Source: Aquimarina atlantica (GTDB lineage Bacteria > Bacteroidota > Bacteroidia > Flavobacteriales > Flavobacteriaceae). From it: DNA of 64,000 nt. Location of the stretch: contig NZ_AQRA01000002.1 in the NCBI RefSeq assembly GCF_000626715.1, positions 485,518-549,517 on the forward strand, read 5' to 3'. The notes below the pieces were generated by a model. The model saw nothing but the letters and a program-made list of their open reading frames with translations, ran no database searches and had not been told where the DNA came from. The position numbers were made by a program, and so were the translations under genes. This document shows, piece by piece, positions 25,013-34,998 of the stretch (the first letter of the stretch is position 1; each line of letters opens with the position of its first letter).

Positions 25013-25144
25013 GCTTTATTCTTAAATCAAATTAATGTGAGAAAGATCGGGATTTTTTTAAAAATAACAGAAATAAGTGCTATTTTCTGATTTTAAAAAA
25101 ATAAGTTTATATTTCGCGACTTAAAATTAGTACAAAATAAATCT

Positions 25145-26002
25145 TTGAACGAATTACCTCATCATAAATTTAATACTATCCTTATTGGTGTAGCTTTTTC
25201 TCCAAACCTTAAAAATAATATTTTTGAGGCTATGCGAATGGTCGATTTTTTTGATTCTAAAATGATCATTGTTCATGTAGGCGAAAAAACGAATGAGAAA
25301 GAAGATAATATAAAAAAGCTAATTTCAGGATTTTCTGACGATGATGAAAAAGTAAATGTTATTTGGAAACAAGGGGATCCAGTTACAGTAATTATTGAAA
25401 CAGCCAGAGAAAATAATGCTGATCTTATCATGCTTGGTGCTATCCCAAGAGAAGATTTTCTTAAATTTTATATTGGGTCAATTGCACGAAAAATCACCAG
25501 AAATGCACATTGTTCTGTTTTGCTGTTAATAAAACCATCAGAAGACTTACGACCTTGTAATCATATCGTAGTAAATGGTCTTAAAGATGAAGCAACCCAA
25601 AAAACGATACTGGATTCGTTTGAAGTGGCCCAGAATCTTGGTGCACAAAAACTCACTATTGTAGAAGAGATTTCTCGTCAAGAAGTTAAGGTTATTGTAG
25701 AAGATGATCAGTCTTTGCTTAAAGACACATTAATAAAAGAACAATTAGCCCAAAAAGAAGATCTTAGAGTACAGCATATCTTAAACGATGTTCCTGAAGA
25801 TCTTAAAACAGGTATTTTAATAAAAACACAATCTATATTTGGAAAAAGAGGATATTCTATTGGTCATTATGCAAAAGTGGTCGCTGCGGATCTTCTTATT
25901 ATGAATGCTCCGAAAAGAACAACGTTTTTAGATCGTATTTTTCTTCATGATCTTGAGTATATTTTATCAGAATTACCAACAGATGTTTTAATTATGAGAT
26001 AA
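25145..26002 (+). CDS. Universal stress protein, tandem UspA domains
   Basis: The protein has 285 residues with two UspA folds (about 8-138 and 139-285). The first has the ATP-binding-type ending GSIARKITRNAHCSVLLL, with the G-x(9)-G-S/T motif partly kept (LGAIPREDFLKFYIGS). The second is more degenerate. No ATG is available before the first UspA strand (FNTILIGVAF), so the TTG at 25145 is the best start; the next in-frame ATG is at about residue 31, inside the domain. The stop at 26000-26002 is followed at once by the ATG of the SulP gene, so the two are translationally coupled. It may sense stress or energy state for the transporter (inference). Confidence 0.85.
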   Translation: MNELPHHKFNTILIGVAFSPNLKNNIFEAMRMVDFFDSKMIIVHVGEKTNEKEDNIKKLISGFSDDDEKVNVIWKQGDPVTVIIETARENNADLIMLGAIPREDFLKFYIGSIARKITRNAHCSVLLLIKPSEDLRPCNHIVVNGLKDEATQKTILDSFEVAQNLGAQKLTIVEEISRQEVKVIVEDDQSLLKDTLIKEQLAQKEDLRVQHILNDVPEDLKTGILIKTQSIFGKRGYSIGHYAKVVAADLLIMNAPKRTTFLDRIFLHDLEYILSELPTDVLIMR

Positions 26003-28261
26003 ATGAAGAAAACGAATAACACTACATCTGGTTTTTTATCTCAGTTGCCAAAGAATATTTTTTCGGGTTTTGTAGTCTCACTAATCGCACTACCACTGGG
26101 ATTAGGATTGGCTTTAGCTTCAGAAGCTCCACCTATCTCTGGTGTAATTGCTTCTGTTGTTGGAGGGATTATTGTAAGCATTTTTGGAGGATCTAAAGTT
26201 ACAATTACGGGTCCAGGTAATGGATTGGTTGTTGTTTTACTAGGGGCTATAACAACTCTTGCTAATGGTGATCTTTATCAAGGTTATATCTTTACATTGG
26301 CTGCCATTATATGCTCGGGAGCATTAATGATCATTATTGGGCAATTGCGATTAGGGATTCTGAGCGACTTTTTCCCTTCTTCGGCAATTCAGGGAATGCT
26401 TGCTGCTATAGGAATAAGTATTTTTGCAAAACAGTTTCATGTGATGCTTGCTAATACAAGCATTAAAGGAGATACTATTTCTTTGTTAACAGATATTCCT
26501 CATAGTATTTCGTTATTATTTAAACCCGAATATAGTGCTATTGCTGCATTAGTTGGAGTTGTGAGCCTATTGATTATGTTTTTTTATGGTAAAATCAGAA
26601 ATAAATATTTTCAATTGGTACCTGCTCCTATGTGGATCGTTCTTATTGCTGTTGGTTTAAGCTATTATTATGAATTCTTTTCAAGCGCTCCTTATCCTAT
26701 AGATGACTCCTTATTGGTACAAATACCCAATGATGTTTTTTCAAACTTCCCTACTCCAGATTTTTCATTAATTCTTGATTTTAAATTTATAGGAGTAGTT
26801 ATTGCAATAACTTTAATTTCGAGTATTGAATCTCTACTAAGTATTAAGGCTGTAGATAAGCTGGATCCTTTAAAAAGAAGGTCAAATATAAACAAAGATC
26901 TTACTGCCTTAGGTATTGCATCGATTGTTAGTGGTTTTTTAGGAGGGCTTAATGTAGTTACTGTAATCGCCCGTAGTTCTGTAAATGTTAATAACGGAGG
27001 TACTAACCGAACTTCTAATTTCTTTCACGCTGTATTCTTAATATTATTTGTAGTTTTATTTCAAGATCAACTTAAAAGAATTCCACTTACAGCGCTGGCA
27101 GCTATTTTGGTGTATACGGGATATAAGCTGGCGGCCCCTAAAAACTTAAAAATTGTTGCCAAAATTGGTAAAGAACAGCTTATTATTTTCTTTGCTACAA
27201 TTATAGCAACGATAACAACAAACTTAATCACAGGAATCCTTATCGGAATCCTAACAACGATTATTATACATTTTATCCTTAACAAAAGTGTACTCTTTTT
27301 TATCAGAAATCTTTTTAAACCTAATGTTCTTATGTTTAAAGAAGGTTTTAACGATACTTATTTTGTTAGTATAAAGAATTTTTCAAGCTTTCTTAATTAT
27401 TCTCGATTAAAAAGAAAATTAGATACAATTCCTGAGAATCAGGATGCTATAATAGATTTTTCTCTTTGTGATTTTGTAGATTATACTGTACAGGAAAGTT
27501 TATTGGGATATCAAGAAACTTTTAAGAGAAAAGGAGGTTCTTTTGAGATTACAGGACTAGATATTCATGGTACTTCTTCAGAACACCCTTTAGCAATAAG
27601 AAGTTTGATTCCTTTTTCTAAAAAAATTAAAATAGGAGCAAAATCAAACCTTACCAAAAGACAAAAAGATTTACAAAATATTGCGAATAACTTTTCCTGG
27701 AAATATGACCCTAAAAAAGATCATGATGTTTCTGGTTTGCATGATTTTGTGTTCTTTAAAACTAAAAAAATCAATTATCTAAATAATTCTATTTATGACT
27801 CAAAGTCTATTTTTAGAATTTCTGATACCGAATTTTCTGAAGGTGAATTTATTGCCCGAACTTTGGTGAGAACCACAATCATGACGATAAAATTAAAAAC
27901 TGAAGTTCCTAAATTTACATTAGACAAAGAGGGATTATTAGAATTTATATATAAATTCTCAGGATTTAAAGATATTTTAATTTCTGGCCATCCTGATTTT
28001 TCTAAACGGTTCTTTCTTTTAGGAGAAAAACCCGAAAAAATTAAGTTGTTCTTTACTAATGAATTAGTGCTGTTTTTAGAGAGTAATCCATATTATCATA
28101 TAGAATGTAATGGTAGCTATTTGTTGGTGATGAGAAAAGAACGTTTGGCTAGCATTAAAGAGATCAAAGCTTTATTAGATTACGGAACTCGCCTAGAAAA
28201 AGTGATATCAAGTATACAATATGAGGAATTATTGTTAAAAAGTCCAAAAATTAAATCTTGA
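26003..28261 (+). CDS. SulP family anion transporter with STAS domain and long C-terminal extension
   Basis: The protein has 752 residues. The SulP membrane domain (about 12-435) shows GFVVSLIALPLGLGLALAS, TGPGNGLVVVL, SSAIQGMLAAIGI and SSIESLLSIKAVD, and GGLNVVTVIARSSVN matches the conserved mid-domain motif. A STAS domain (about 450-545: AIIDFSLCDFVDYTVQESL) follows. Some 200 further residues (about 550-752) have no relative that I recognise; typical SulP proteins end near 560-600. Substrates of the family are sulfate, bicarbonate or other anions. The start abuts the UspA stop with no gap. The divergent Na+/H+-type antiporter next door would suit a Na+-coupled bicarbonate importer, but this is inference. 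Confidence 0.9.
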   Translation: MKKTNNTTSGFLSQLPKNIFSGFVVSLIALPLGLGLALASEAPPISGVIASVVGGIIVSIFGGSKVTITGPGNGLVVVLLGAITTLANGDLYQGYIFTLAAIICSGALMIIIGQLRLGILSDFFPSSAIQGMLAAIGISIFAKQFHVMLANTSIKGDTISLLTDIPHSISLLFKPEYSAIAALVGVVSLLIMFFYGKIRNKYFQLVPAPMWIVLIAVGLSYYYEFFSSAPYPIDDSLLVQIPNDVFSNFPTPDFSLILDFKFIGVVIAITLISSIESLLSIKAVDKLDPLKRRSNINKDLTALGIASIVSGFLGGLNVVTVIARSSVNVNNGGTNRTSNFFHAVFLILFVVLFQDQLKRIPLTALAAILVYTGYKLAAPKNLKIVAKIGKEQLIIFFATIIATITTNLITGILIGILTTIIIHFILNKSVLFFIRNLFKPNVLMFKEGFNDTYFVSIKNFSSFLNYSRLKRKLDTIPENQDAIIDFSLCDFVDYTVQESLLGYQETFKRKGGSFEITGLDIHGTSSEHPLAIRSLIPFSKKIKIGAKSNLTKRQKDLQNIANNFSWKYDPKKDHDVSGLHDFVFFKTKKINYLNNSIYDSKSIFRISDTEFSEGEFIARTLVRTTIMTIKLKTEVPKFTLDKEGLLEFIYKFSGFKDILISGHPDFSKRFFLLGEKPEKIKLFFTNELVLFLESNPYYHIECNGSYLLVMRKERLASIKEIKALLDYGTRLEKVISSIQYEELLLKSPKIKS

Positions 28262-28448
28262 TCCCTGCCATTTTTTCTATTTTGCAAAGATTTTTAATTA
28301 GTACCGAAATAAGCTATTGGATTAGATATACAGAAAATGTCTTAAAAACACTTTTGACCCCAGAAAATAATTTGTGCTTTAGACATGTATATCTAAATAA
28401 CTTTTGGCGATAATCATATTAATTAAAGACAGAATTAAAAATAAACAA

Positions 28449-29309
28449 ATGAATCTACATCCCATAAACGCAGGAAATTTTAAACTTGATGGAGGCGCTA
28501 TGTTTGGAGTGGTTCCAAAAGTTTTATGGAACAAAACCAACCCTGCAGATGAAAAAAACCTAATTGATATTGCAGCAAGATGCTTACTGATTGAAGAGGG
28601 AGACAGGTTAATTCTTATTGACTCTGGAATGGGAGATAAGCAATCTGAAAAATTTTTCAGTCATTATTCACTTTGGGGAAATGATAGCTTAGATACCTCT
28701 TTAAAAGCAAAAGGATTTCACAGAGATGATGTTACCGATGTTTTTATTACTCATCTTCACTTTGATCATTGTGGTGGTGTAGTGCAATGGAATAAAGCCC
28801 GAACGGGATATGAATTAGCTTTTAAAAATGCTCGCATATGGAGCAATGAAGAACATTGGCAATGGGCTACACAGCCTAATGCTCGAGAAAAAGCTTCTTT
28901 TTTAAGCGAAAATATTATGCCGATACAAGAAAGTGGACAATTAAATTTTATTTCCAGATCAGGTACATCATTCCAAAAAAGCACAGAATTGGGTTTTGGC
29001 GTACTATTTGTTAATGGACATACTGAAAAACAAATGATTCCGCATATAGAACATAAAGGAAAAACAATTGTGTTTATGGCAGACCTTCTGCCTACAGCAG
29101 GTCATGTTCCTTTGCCATATGTAATGGGTTATGATACAAGGCCTTTATTAACCTTGGATGAAAAAAAGCTGTTTCTTGATAATGCCGCTACTAATGGATG
29201 GTATTTATTCCTGCAACATGATGCTCATAATGAAATAATAACAGTACAACACACCCAAAAAGGGGTACGATTAAAAGAAGTTTTTACTTGTCATGAAATA
29301 TTTAATTAA
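28449..29309 (+). CDS. MBL-fold metallo-hydrolase
   Basis: The protein has 286 residues from the ATG at 28449; an upstream TTG frame extension to 28404 adds 15 residues with no homology. The metallo-beta-lactamase fold shows the zinc motif THLHFDHCGG, the first-strand Asp in LILIDSGMGD, a later His in VNGHTEKQMI and an Asp in FMADLLPTAGH. These correspond to the ligands of a binuclear zinc hydrolase. Lactonase-like or phosphodiesterase-like activity cannot be distinguished. No signal peptide is seen. Its 3' end is close to the S8 peptidase gene (13 bases to the ATG at 29323), so the two are probably cotranscribed. Confidence 0.9.
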   Translation: MNLHPINAGNFKLDGGAMFGVVPKVLWNKTNPADEKNLIDIAARCLLIEEGDRLILIDSGMGDKQSEKFFSHYSLWGNDSLDTSLKAKGFHRDDVTDVFITHLHFDHCGGVVQWNKARTGYELAFKNARIWSNEEHWQWATQPNAREKASFLSENIMPIQESGQLNFISRSGTSFQKSTELGFGVLFVNGHTEKQMIPHIEHKGKTIVFMADLLPTAGHVPLPYVMGYDTRPLLTLDEKKLFLDNAATNGWYLFLQHDAHNEIITVQHTQKGVRLKEVFTCHEIFN

Positions 29310-29322
29310 AATAAAAGATCAA

Positions 29323-30999
29323 ATGATTCCCTCATCTAATAAAATTATTACCACCATTGCCTCGTCTATGATTTTGGTAAGCTGTGGTGCTCCAACCATT
29401 ATTTCTACACCTATAGAGAACATAGACACAATTCCTTTAAAAAATATAGATCTAACAGATGCTCAACTTAAAGGATGGAATTCGCTTGATTTGGTTTCTG
29501 ATACCGTTCCTGGGATGAGTGTAAATAAAGCTTATAATACTCTTATTAAAGGTAAAAAAGGTAAGACTGTTATTGTTGGTGTTATCGATAGCGGTGTAGA
29601 TATTGAGCATGAGGATCTGGATGGAGTGATCTGGACAAATCCGAAAGAGATTAAAGGAAACGGAAAAGATGATGATAACAATGGTTATATTGATGATATT
29701 CATGGGTGGAATTTTTTAGGGGATTCTGAAGACGAAAATCTTGAGTATGTGAGAATCATAAAAAAGTTTAAACCAAAGTACGCTGGTAAAACTCTTGCTT
29801 CTATACCCGAAAATGATCGAAGTGAATACCAAAATTATATTGCAGCCAAAGCAGAATTCGAAAAAGAATATCAGGAAAACTCTGCCCAAAAAACGCAATA
29901 CGAACAAATACTTCAACAATCAAAAATTTCGCACAAAGCAATTACAGATGCACTAGGAAAAGAAGACTATTCTCGAGATGAGCTTTTAAAAGTAGAAGCA
30001 AAGACTCAAGAGATGCAACAGCATGTTGCTTTTCTTGCCCAAATGTTTGGGTTTATGGATCCTGGTGATACTGTACCCGATTTTATAAAAAATCTTAAAG
30101 AAGGGGTTGATCATTTCACAGATCAGTTAAATTATAACTTAAATCCCGAATTTGATGGTAGAACTGTAGTAGGAGATAATGTAGATGATATCACAGATGT
30201 CAAATATGGAAATAACAACGTTATGGGACCAGATCCAAAAAAAGAAGGTATCAAACACGGGACTCACGTTGCCGGTATAATCGCTGCAGAGAGAAATAAT
30301 GGAAAAGGAATGAATGGTATAGCACAAAATGTGAAAATAATGGCAGTTAGAGCAGTTCCTAATGGAGATGAATACGACAAGGATATTGCGCTTGCCATAC
30401 GATATGTTGTAGATAATGGAGCCAAAGTAATTAATACTAGCTTTGGTAAATACTACAGTACACATCCAGAATGGGTAAGAGAAGCTATTACTTATGCAGC
30501 CTCAAAAGATGTATTGATCGTAAATGCAGCAGGAAATGAAGGAACAGATCTAGATAAAAAGGCAGTATATCCTAATGATCAAACTAATAATGGTTCTGAA
30601 ATTGCCGATAATTTTATTACCATTGGTGCTTTAAATTATGCTTATGGCTCTAATTTGGTAGCTGATTTCTCTAATTATGGTAAAAACAATGTTGATGCAT
30701 TCGCTCCTGGAGTTAAAATATGGTCAACAACACCTAATAATTCATACGAATATCTGCAAGGAACTTCTATGGCGGCTCCGGCTGTAGCAGGAGTTGCAGC
30801 GTTAATTAGATCATATTATCCTAATCTAAAAGCTCCTCAGGTAAAACAAATACTTATGGACAGTGGATTAAGTACAAAATCCTCTGTAGTTATTGGTGGA
30901 GAACAAACTAATGTAGGAAGCTTTTCTGGGTTATCTAAATCGGGTAAAATGGTTAATTTGTATAATGCCCTTATTATGGCAGATAAATTGTCTAAATAA
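29323..30999 (+). CDS. S8 family (subtilisin-like) lipoprotein peptidase with large insertion
   Basis: The protein has 558 residues from the ATG at 29323. The lipobox SMILVSC puts a lipidated Cys at residue 21. The catalytic triad is present: Asp89 in GVIDSGVD, His312 in HGTHVAG and Ser482 in GTSMAAP. The gap between Asp and His is about 220 residues, far longer than in classical subtilisins; the insert (about 130-300) is charged, partly helical and contains repeated Glu/Gln stretches. An alternative start at 29293 overlaps the previous gene and only adds ten residues in front of the signal peptide. It is probably an outer-membrane or periplasmic protease. It forms a run with the M1 gene 10 bases downstream. 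Confidence 0.92.
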   Translation: MIPSSNKIITTIASSMILVSCGAPTIISTPIENIDTIPLKNIDLTDAQLKGWNSLDLVSDTVPGMSVNKAYNTLIKGKKGKTVIVGVIDSGVDIEHEDLDGVIWTNPKEIKGNGKDDDNNGYIDDIHGWNFLGDSEDENLEYVRIIKKFKPKYAGKTLASIPENDRSEYQNYIAAKAEFEKEYQENSAQKTQYEQILQQSKISHKAITDALGKEDYSRDELLKVEAKTQEMQQHVAFLAQMFGFMDPGDTVPDFIKNLKEGVDHFTDQLNYNLNPEFDGRTVVGDNVDDITDVKYGNNNVMGPDPKKEGIKHGTHVAGIIAAERNNGKGMNGIAQNVKIMAVRAVPNGDEYDKDIALAIRYVVDNGAKVINTSFGKYYSTHPEWVREAITYAASKDVLIVNAAGNEGTDLDKKAVYPNDQTNNGSEIADNFITIGALNYAYGSNLVADFSNYGKNNVDAFAPGVKIWSTTPNNSYEYLQGTSMAAPAVAGVAALIRSYYPNLKAPQVKQILMDSGLSTKSSVVIGGEQTNVGSFSGLSKSGKMVNLYNALIMADKLSK

Positions 31000-31009
31000 T
31001 TCATTTATT

Positions 31010-32839
31010 ATGTTTAAAAAAATTGGTTTTGGCTTTTTAGTTGGTATTTTTTGTGTCACAGCACAAAACAATACTTCGTATTGGCAACAACAGGTAGATT
31101 ATACGATGAATGTGGATATGAATGTTGAAAATTTTCAATATGAAGGGACACAAGAGCTCATCTATTCTAATAATTCTCCTGATACGTTATATCAAGTATT
31201 TTATCACTTATATTTTAATGCATTTCAACCAGGAAGTGAAATGGATATACGTTCTCGTAATCTTCCCGATCCCGATCCCAGAGTTGGAAGCAGAATAAGT
31301 AAACTTACTCCCGAAGAAATTGGATATTTAAAAGTTTCTTCCTTAACGCAAAACGGAAAACCATTAACATATAAAACTGCGGGAACTGTTTTAGAAGTAT
31401 CTCTAGATAAACCTATTGCACCAGGAGAAAAGGTTACTTTTTCTATGAAATTTAACGGTCAAGTACCTGTACAAATACGCCGTTCAGGAAGAAATAATAA
31501 AGAAGGTATTGCATTATCAATGACACAGTGGTACCCAAAAATTGCAGAATATGATTTTGAAGGATGGCATGCTGATCCTTATATCGCAAGAGAATTTCAC
31601 GGAGTTTGGGGTAATTTTGATGTGACCATAACTATTGATAAAGATTATATTTTGGGTGGTACTGGATATTTGCAAAACCCACAAGAAATAGGGTATGGAT
31701 ATGAAGAACCCGGTACAAAAGTAAGTAGAAAAGGCAAGAAGCTTTCGTGGCACTTTAAAGCGCCTAATGTGCATGATTTTGCATGGGTTGCCGATCCAGA
31801 ATATTTACACGACACTGTGAAGGTGCCTAATGGTCCTACACTTCATTTTTTGTATAAAAACAAGAAAGAAATTATAGAAAACTGGAAAGATCTACAGCCC
31901 AAAACTGTAGAGTTGATGAAGTATTTTAGTGAAAAAATAGGAAAGTACCCGTATGATCAATATTCTGTATTACAAGGTGGTGATGGCGGTATGGAATATG
32001 CCATGTCGACTCTAATCACAGGAGAAAGAAATTTTGGTAGCCTTGTTGGCGTTACAGCGCACGAAATGGCACATTCATGGTTTCAACATATTCTGGCTAC
32101 TAACGAAGCTAAACATGAGTGGATGGATGAAGGATTTACCAGTTATATTTCTACTCTGGCAATGAATGATGTAATGAAACAGAATAATCCTAATTCGCTA
32201 AGAGGGATGTACCAGGGGTATTATCAATTAGCTACTTCTGGTATAGAACAACCACAGACGACTCAAGCAGATCACTATTCGCACAATGCCGCTTATGGAG
32301 CTTCTGCATATACAAAAGGAGCTGTTTTTCTATCACAATTAGGATATATTATTGGAGAAGATAATCTTGCAAAAACGATTAAAAGATATTTTGATGAATG
32401 GAAATTTAAGCATCCTACTCCTAATGATTTTAAAAGGATAGCAGAAAAAGTGTCTGGAATACAATTAGATTGGTATCTAACAGATTGGACACAAACCACA
32501 AATACCATAGATTACGGAATCAAAGATGTAGTTGCTAATAACAACACGACCAAAATCACTTTAGAGCGTATCGGATTAATGCCAATGCCTATTGATCTTT
32601 ATGTAGAATATAAAGATAGCACTATAGAATCATTCTACATTCCTTTAAGAGTGATGCGTAATGAAAAAGAAAACCCAATCCCATCGATGAAAAGAACTAT
32701 ATTACCCGATTGGCCCTGGACAAACCCAACTTATTCTTTAGATCTTTCTAAACCAAAATCTGAAATAAAATCGATAGGAATCGATATTACAAATACTATG
32801 GCTGATGTAAATCCTAAAAATAATAGTTTTTCAGAATAG
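31010..32839 (+). CDS. Exported M1 family (aminopeptidase-type) zinc metallopeptidase
   Basis: The protein has 609 residues from the ATG at 31010, which begins the signal peptide (FGFLVGIFCVTAQ); an in-frame start at 30965 lies inside the S8 gene. The gluzincin motif is complete: HEMAHSW with His351 and His355, and Glu374 in the DEGFTSY block. The YAMSTLITGERN sequence stands where many aminopeptidases have GGMEN; here it is GGMEYAM, just before. It should remove N-terminal residues from peptides in the periplasm or at the surface. With the S8 gene before it, it makes a peptide-degrading pair. Confidence 0.92.
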   Translation: MFKKIGFGFLVGIFCVTAQNNTSYWQQQVDYTMNVDMNVENFQYEGTQELIYSNNSPDTLYQVFYHLYFNAFQPGSEMDIRSRNLPDPDPRVGSRISKLTPEEIGYLKVSSLTQNGKPLTYKTAGTVLEVSLDKPIAPGEKVTFSMKFNGQVPVQIRRSGRNNKEGIALSMTQWYPKIAEYDFEGWHADPYIAREFHGVWGNFDVTITIDKDYILGGTGYLQNPQEIGYGYEEPGTKVSRKGKKLSWHFKAPNVHDFAWVADPEYLHDTVKVPNGPTLHFLYKNKKEIIENWKDLQPKTVELMKYFSEKIGKYPYDQYSVLQGGDGGMEYAMSTLITGERNFGSLVGVTAHEMAHSWFQHILATNEAKHEWMDEGFTSYISTLAMNDVMKQNNPNSLRGMYQGYYQLATSGIEQPQTTQADHYSHNAAYGASAYTKGAVFLSQLGYIIGEDNLAKTIKRYFDEWKFKHPTPNDFKRIAEKVSGIQLDWYLTDWTQTTNTIDYGIKDVVANNNTTKITLERIGLMPMPIDLYVEYKDSTIESFYIPLRVMRNEKENPIPSMKRTILPDWPWTNPTYSLDLSKPKSEIKSIGIDITNTMADVNPKNNSFSE

Positions 32840-32880
32840 TTGTTATTAACAAGATAAATCACATAGACTAGAGTCTTATT

Positions 32881-32908
32881 AAAAACCGGTTTTAGTACCG
32901 GTTTTTTT
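32881..32908 (+). terminator. Intrinsic terminator after the M1 peptidase gene
   Basis: AAAAACCGGT (32881-32890) pairs with ACCGGTTTTT (32897-32906) and is followed by further T residues. It separates the peptidase run from rnpA. Confidence 0.85.
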
Positions 32909-32942
32909 ATTGCTGCTATAAAAAATCTATTCACTACATTTA

Positions 32943-33326
32943 ATGCTTATGAAGGCTACTTTTAATAAAAAAGAGAGATTAAAAAGCAAAAAGGAAATAG
33001 AATTACTTTTTTCTGAAGGAAAATCTATTTCCAAATACCCCATTAGATTAGTATATAGAAAATCAAACCTTGAAGAGAGTATTAAAATCAGAGCGGGCGT
33101 ATCAGTTAGCAAACGTAACTTCAAAAAAGCAGTAGATCGTAATTGTATAAAGCGTTTAATGCGTGAAAGTTATAGAAAAAATAAGTATATTGTACCCAAC
33201 ACTACTCATCAATTCACTTTTATGTTTTTATTTTCAGGTAAAGAAATACCCGAATATTCGTTAATAGAATCTAAAATAAAAGGAATATTACAAAAATTTG
33301 TCGAACAAGAAATAAAATCAAAATAA
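32943..33326 (+). CDS. rnpA: Ribonuclease P protein component
   Basis: The protein has 127 residues. It shows the N-terminal KKERLKSKKEIELLF block, the RAGVSVSKRNFKKAVDRN block and the RNA-binding RNxxKRLxRE motif (DRNCIKRLMRESYR), which define RnpA. It binds the RNase P RNA and helps cleave tRNA 5' leaders. A second ATG at 32949 is equally possible. TACATTTA (32936-32943) before the start resembles a -7 box, so the leader may be very short. As is usual in this phylum, it is followed by an S41 protease gene instead of lying next to rpmH and dnaA. Confidence 0.95.
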   Translation: MLMKATFNKKERLKSKKEIELLFSEGKSISKYPIRLVYRKSNLEESIKIRAGVSVSKRNFKKAVDRNCIKRLMRESYRKNKYIVPNTTHQFTFMFLFSGKEIPEYSLIESKIKGILQKFVEQEIKSK

Positions 33327-33372
33327 CAGCATCACATGTTTACTTGATTTGCAATATTTAAAGAAAATATCA

Positions 33373-34995
33373 ATGAAGAAGAGAATTATCTACCCCGTAG
33401 CTGCCGTGATTATCTTACTATCTACAGTAAGTTTTAAGTCAGATTTTTTTGAAATCGCTAAGCAGATTGAAATTTTCACTACTATGTTTAAAGAATTAAA
33501 CATGAATTATGTAGATGAAACAAATCCTGCAGAATTAATGGATACGGCAATCAAAGCCATGTTAGATGATTTGGATCCCTATACTAAGTATTGGAACGAG
33601 CAGGATGTTGAAGCTTCAAAAATACGTAACGCAGGAGAATACACAGGTATTGGATCCTCTGTAAAAACAATAAAAGATAAAATCATCATCATAGAGCCTT
33701 ATAAAGGGTATCCTGCTGATAAAGCAGGTCTTAAAGCAGGTGATGAGATTATACAAATAGGAGATGTAAAAGTAGCCGATTTTAAAGATGATGCAGGAGA
33801 ACTTCTTAAAGGAGCCAGCGGAACTAAAGTGAACATTACTTATAAAAGACAGGGAGTAACTAAAACTACAGTATTAACACGAGAAGAAATAGAAGTAGAT
33901 GCTGTTCCTTTTTATACATTGCTAAATGATAATACCGGATATATTGTATTATCAAAATTTAATAACAAAGCCTCTAGTGAAACTATTGATGCTTTAAAAG
34001 ATTTAAAAGCCAAGGGAGCTGATAAAGTAATTTTAGATTTAAGAGGTAACCCTGGCGGTTTATTAAGTGAAGCTATAAATGTTACTAATATTTTTGTGCC
34101 AAAAGGAGAGTTAATCACTACTACAAAATCAGTCGTTAAAAAATATAATAAAGAATATTTTACCAAAAGAGAGCCCATTGATATCCAGATTCCTTTGGTC
34201 GTATTAGTAAACGGAAGAAGTGCATCGGCAAGTGAAATTGTTGCAGGTAGTATTCAGGATCTTGATAGAGGTGTAGTTATTGGTGCCAGAAGTTTTGGTA
34301 AGGGATTAGTACAGCGACCAAAAAAACTAACTTATGGTACTCAATTAAAAATTACTATTTCTAGATATTATACTCCAAGTGGAAGGTGTATTCAGGCATT
34401 AGATTATTGGAATCGTGATAAAAATAATAATGCTGTACGCATTAATGAGCAAGATTTTAAAGCCTTTAAAACCAAAAACGGAAGAACAGTATATGATGGT
34501 GGAGGTATACAGCCTGATATCGAATTAGAGACCTCTAAATTCAGTAAAATTACTACAGCTTTATTGCGGTCTGATGCTATTTTTGAATATGGAACAAAAT
34601 ATTATTATTCTCATCAATTAAAAAAATCCTCTGATTTTAAATTTACAGATAAAGATTATGAAGAGTTTAAAAATTTTGTAAAACAAAGTGAGTTTAATTT
34701 TGAGACCGAAACCGAAAAATCATTTAAAAAATCATTAGAAATAGCGAAAAAGGAAAAGTTTGATAAAGATATCATCACTACTTATAACACCCTTATTACT
34801 TCGATAAATACTTCTAAACAGGCAGCTTTAGACACTTATAAGACCGAAATTGTTAATTTACTAACAGATGAAATTATTAAACGTTATTTCTATCGCGAAG
34901 GATTATATAATTATTACGTAACACATAACCCAGAAGTAGCTAAAAGTCAGGAAATACTAAGTAATAAAAATAAGTACGAAGAACTTTTAAAATAA
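33373..34995 (+). CDS. S41 family C-terminal processing protease
   Basis: The protein has 540 residues from the ATG at 33373, which starts a signal-anchor (MKKRIIYPVAAVIILLSTVSF); the frame extends upstream to a TTG at 33349. The order is N-terminal helical cap, PDZ domain (about 85-175: GEYTGIGSSV, YPADKAGLKAGDEI), catalytic S41 core with DLRGNPGG, the Ser in NGRSASASE (about 280-290) and the Lys in SFGKGLVQ (about 312). A C-terminal extension of about 150 residues follows. It cleaves exported proteins near their C-termini. It ends in a terminator shared with the convergent GNAT gene. Confidence 0.93.
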   Translation: MKKRIIYPVAAVIILLSTVSFKSDFFEIAKQIEIFTTMFKELNMNYVDETNPAELMDTAIKAMLDDLDPYTKYWNEQDVEASKIRNAGEYTGIGSSVKTIKDKIIIIEPYKGYPADKAGLKAGDEIIQIGDVKVADFKDDAGELLKGASGTKVNITYKRQGVTKTTVLTREEIEVDAVPFYTLLNDNTGYIVLSKFNNKASSETIDALKDLKAKGADKVILDLRGNPGGLLSEAINVTNIFVPKGELITTTKSVVKKYNKEYFTKREPIDIQIPLVVLVNGRSASASEIVAGSIQDLDRGVVIGARSFGKGLVQRPKKLTYGTQLKITISRYYTPSGRCIQALDYWNRDKNNNAVRINEQDFKAFKTKNGRTVYDGGGIQPDIELETSKFSKITTALLRSDAIFEYGTKYYYSHQLKKSSDFKFTDKDYEEFKNFVKQSEFNFETETEKSFKKSLEIAKKEKFDKDIITTYNTLITSINTSKQAALDTYKTEIVNLLTDEIIKRYFYREGLYNYYVTHNPEVAKSQEILSNKNKYEELLK

Positions 34996-34998
34996 AGA

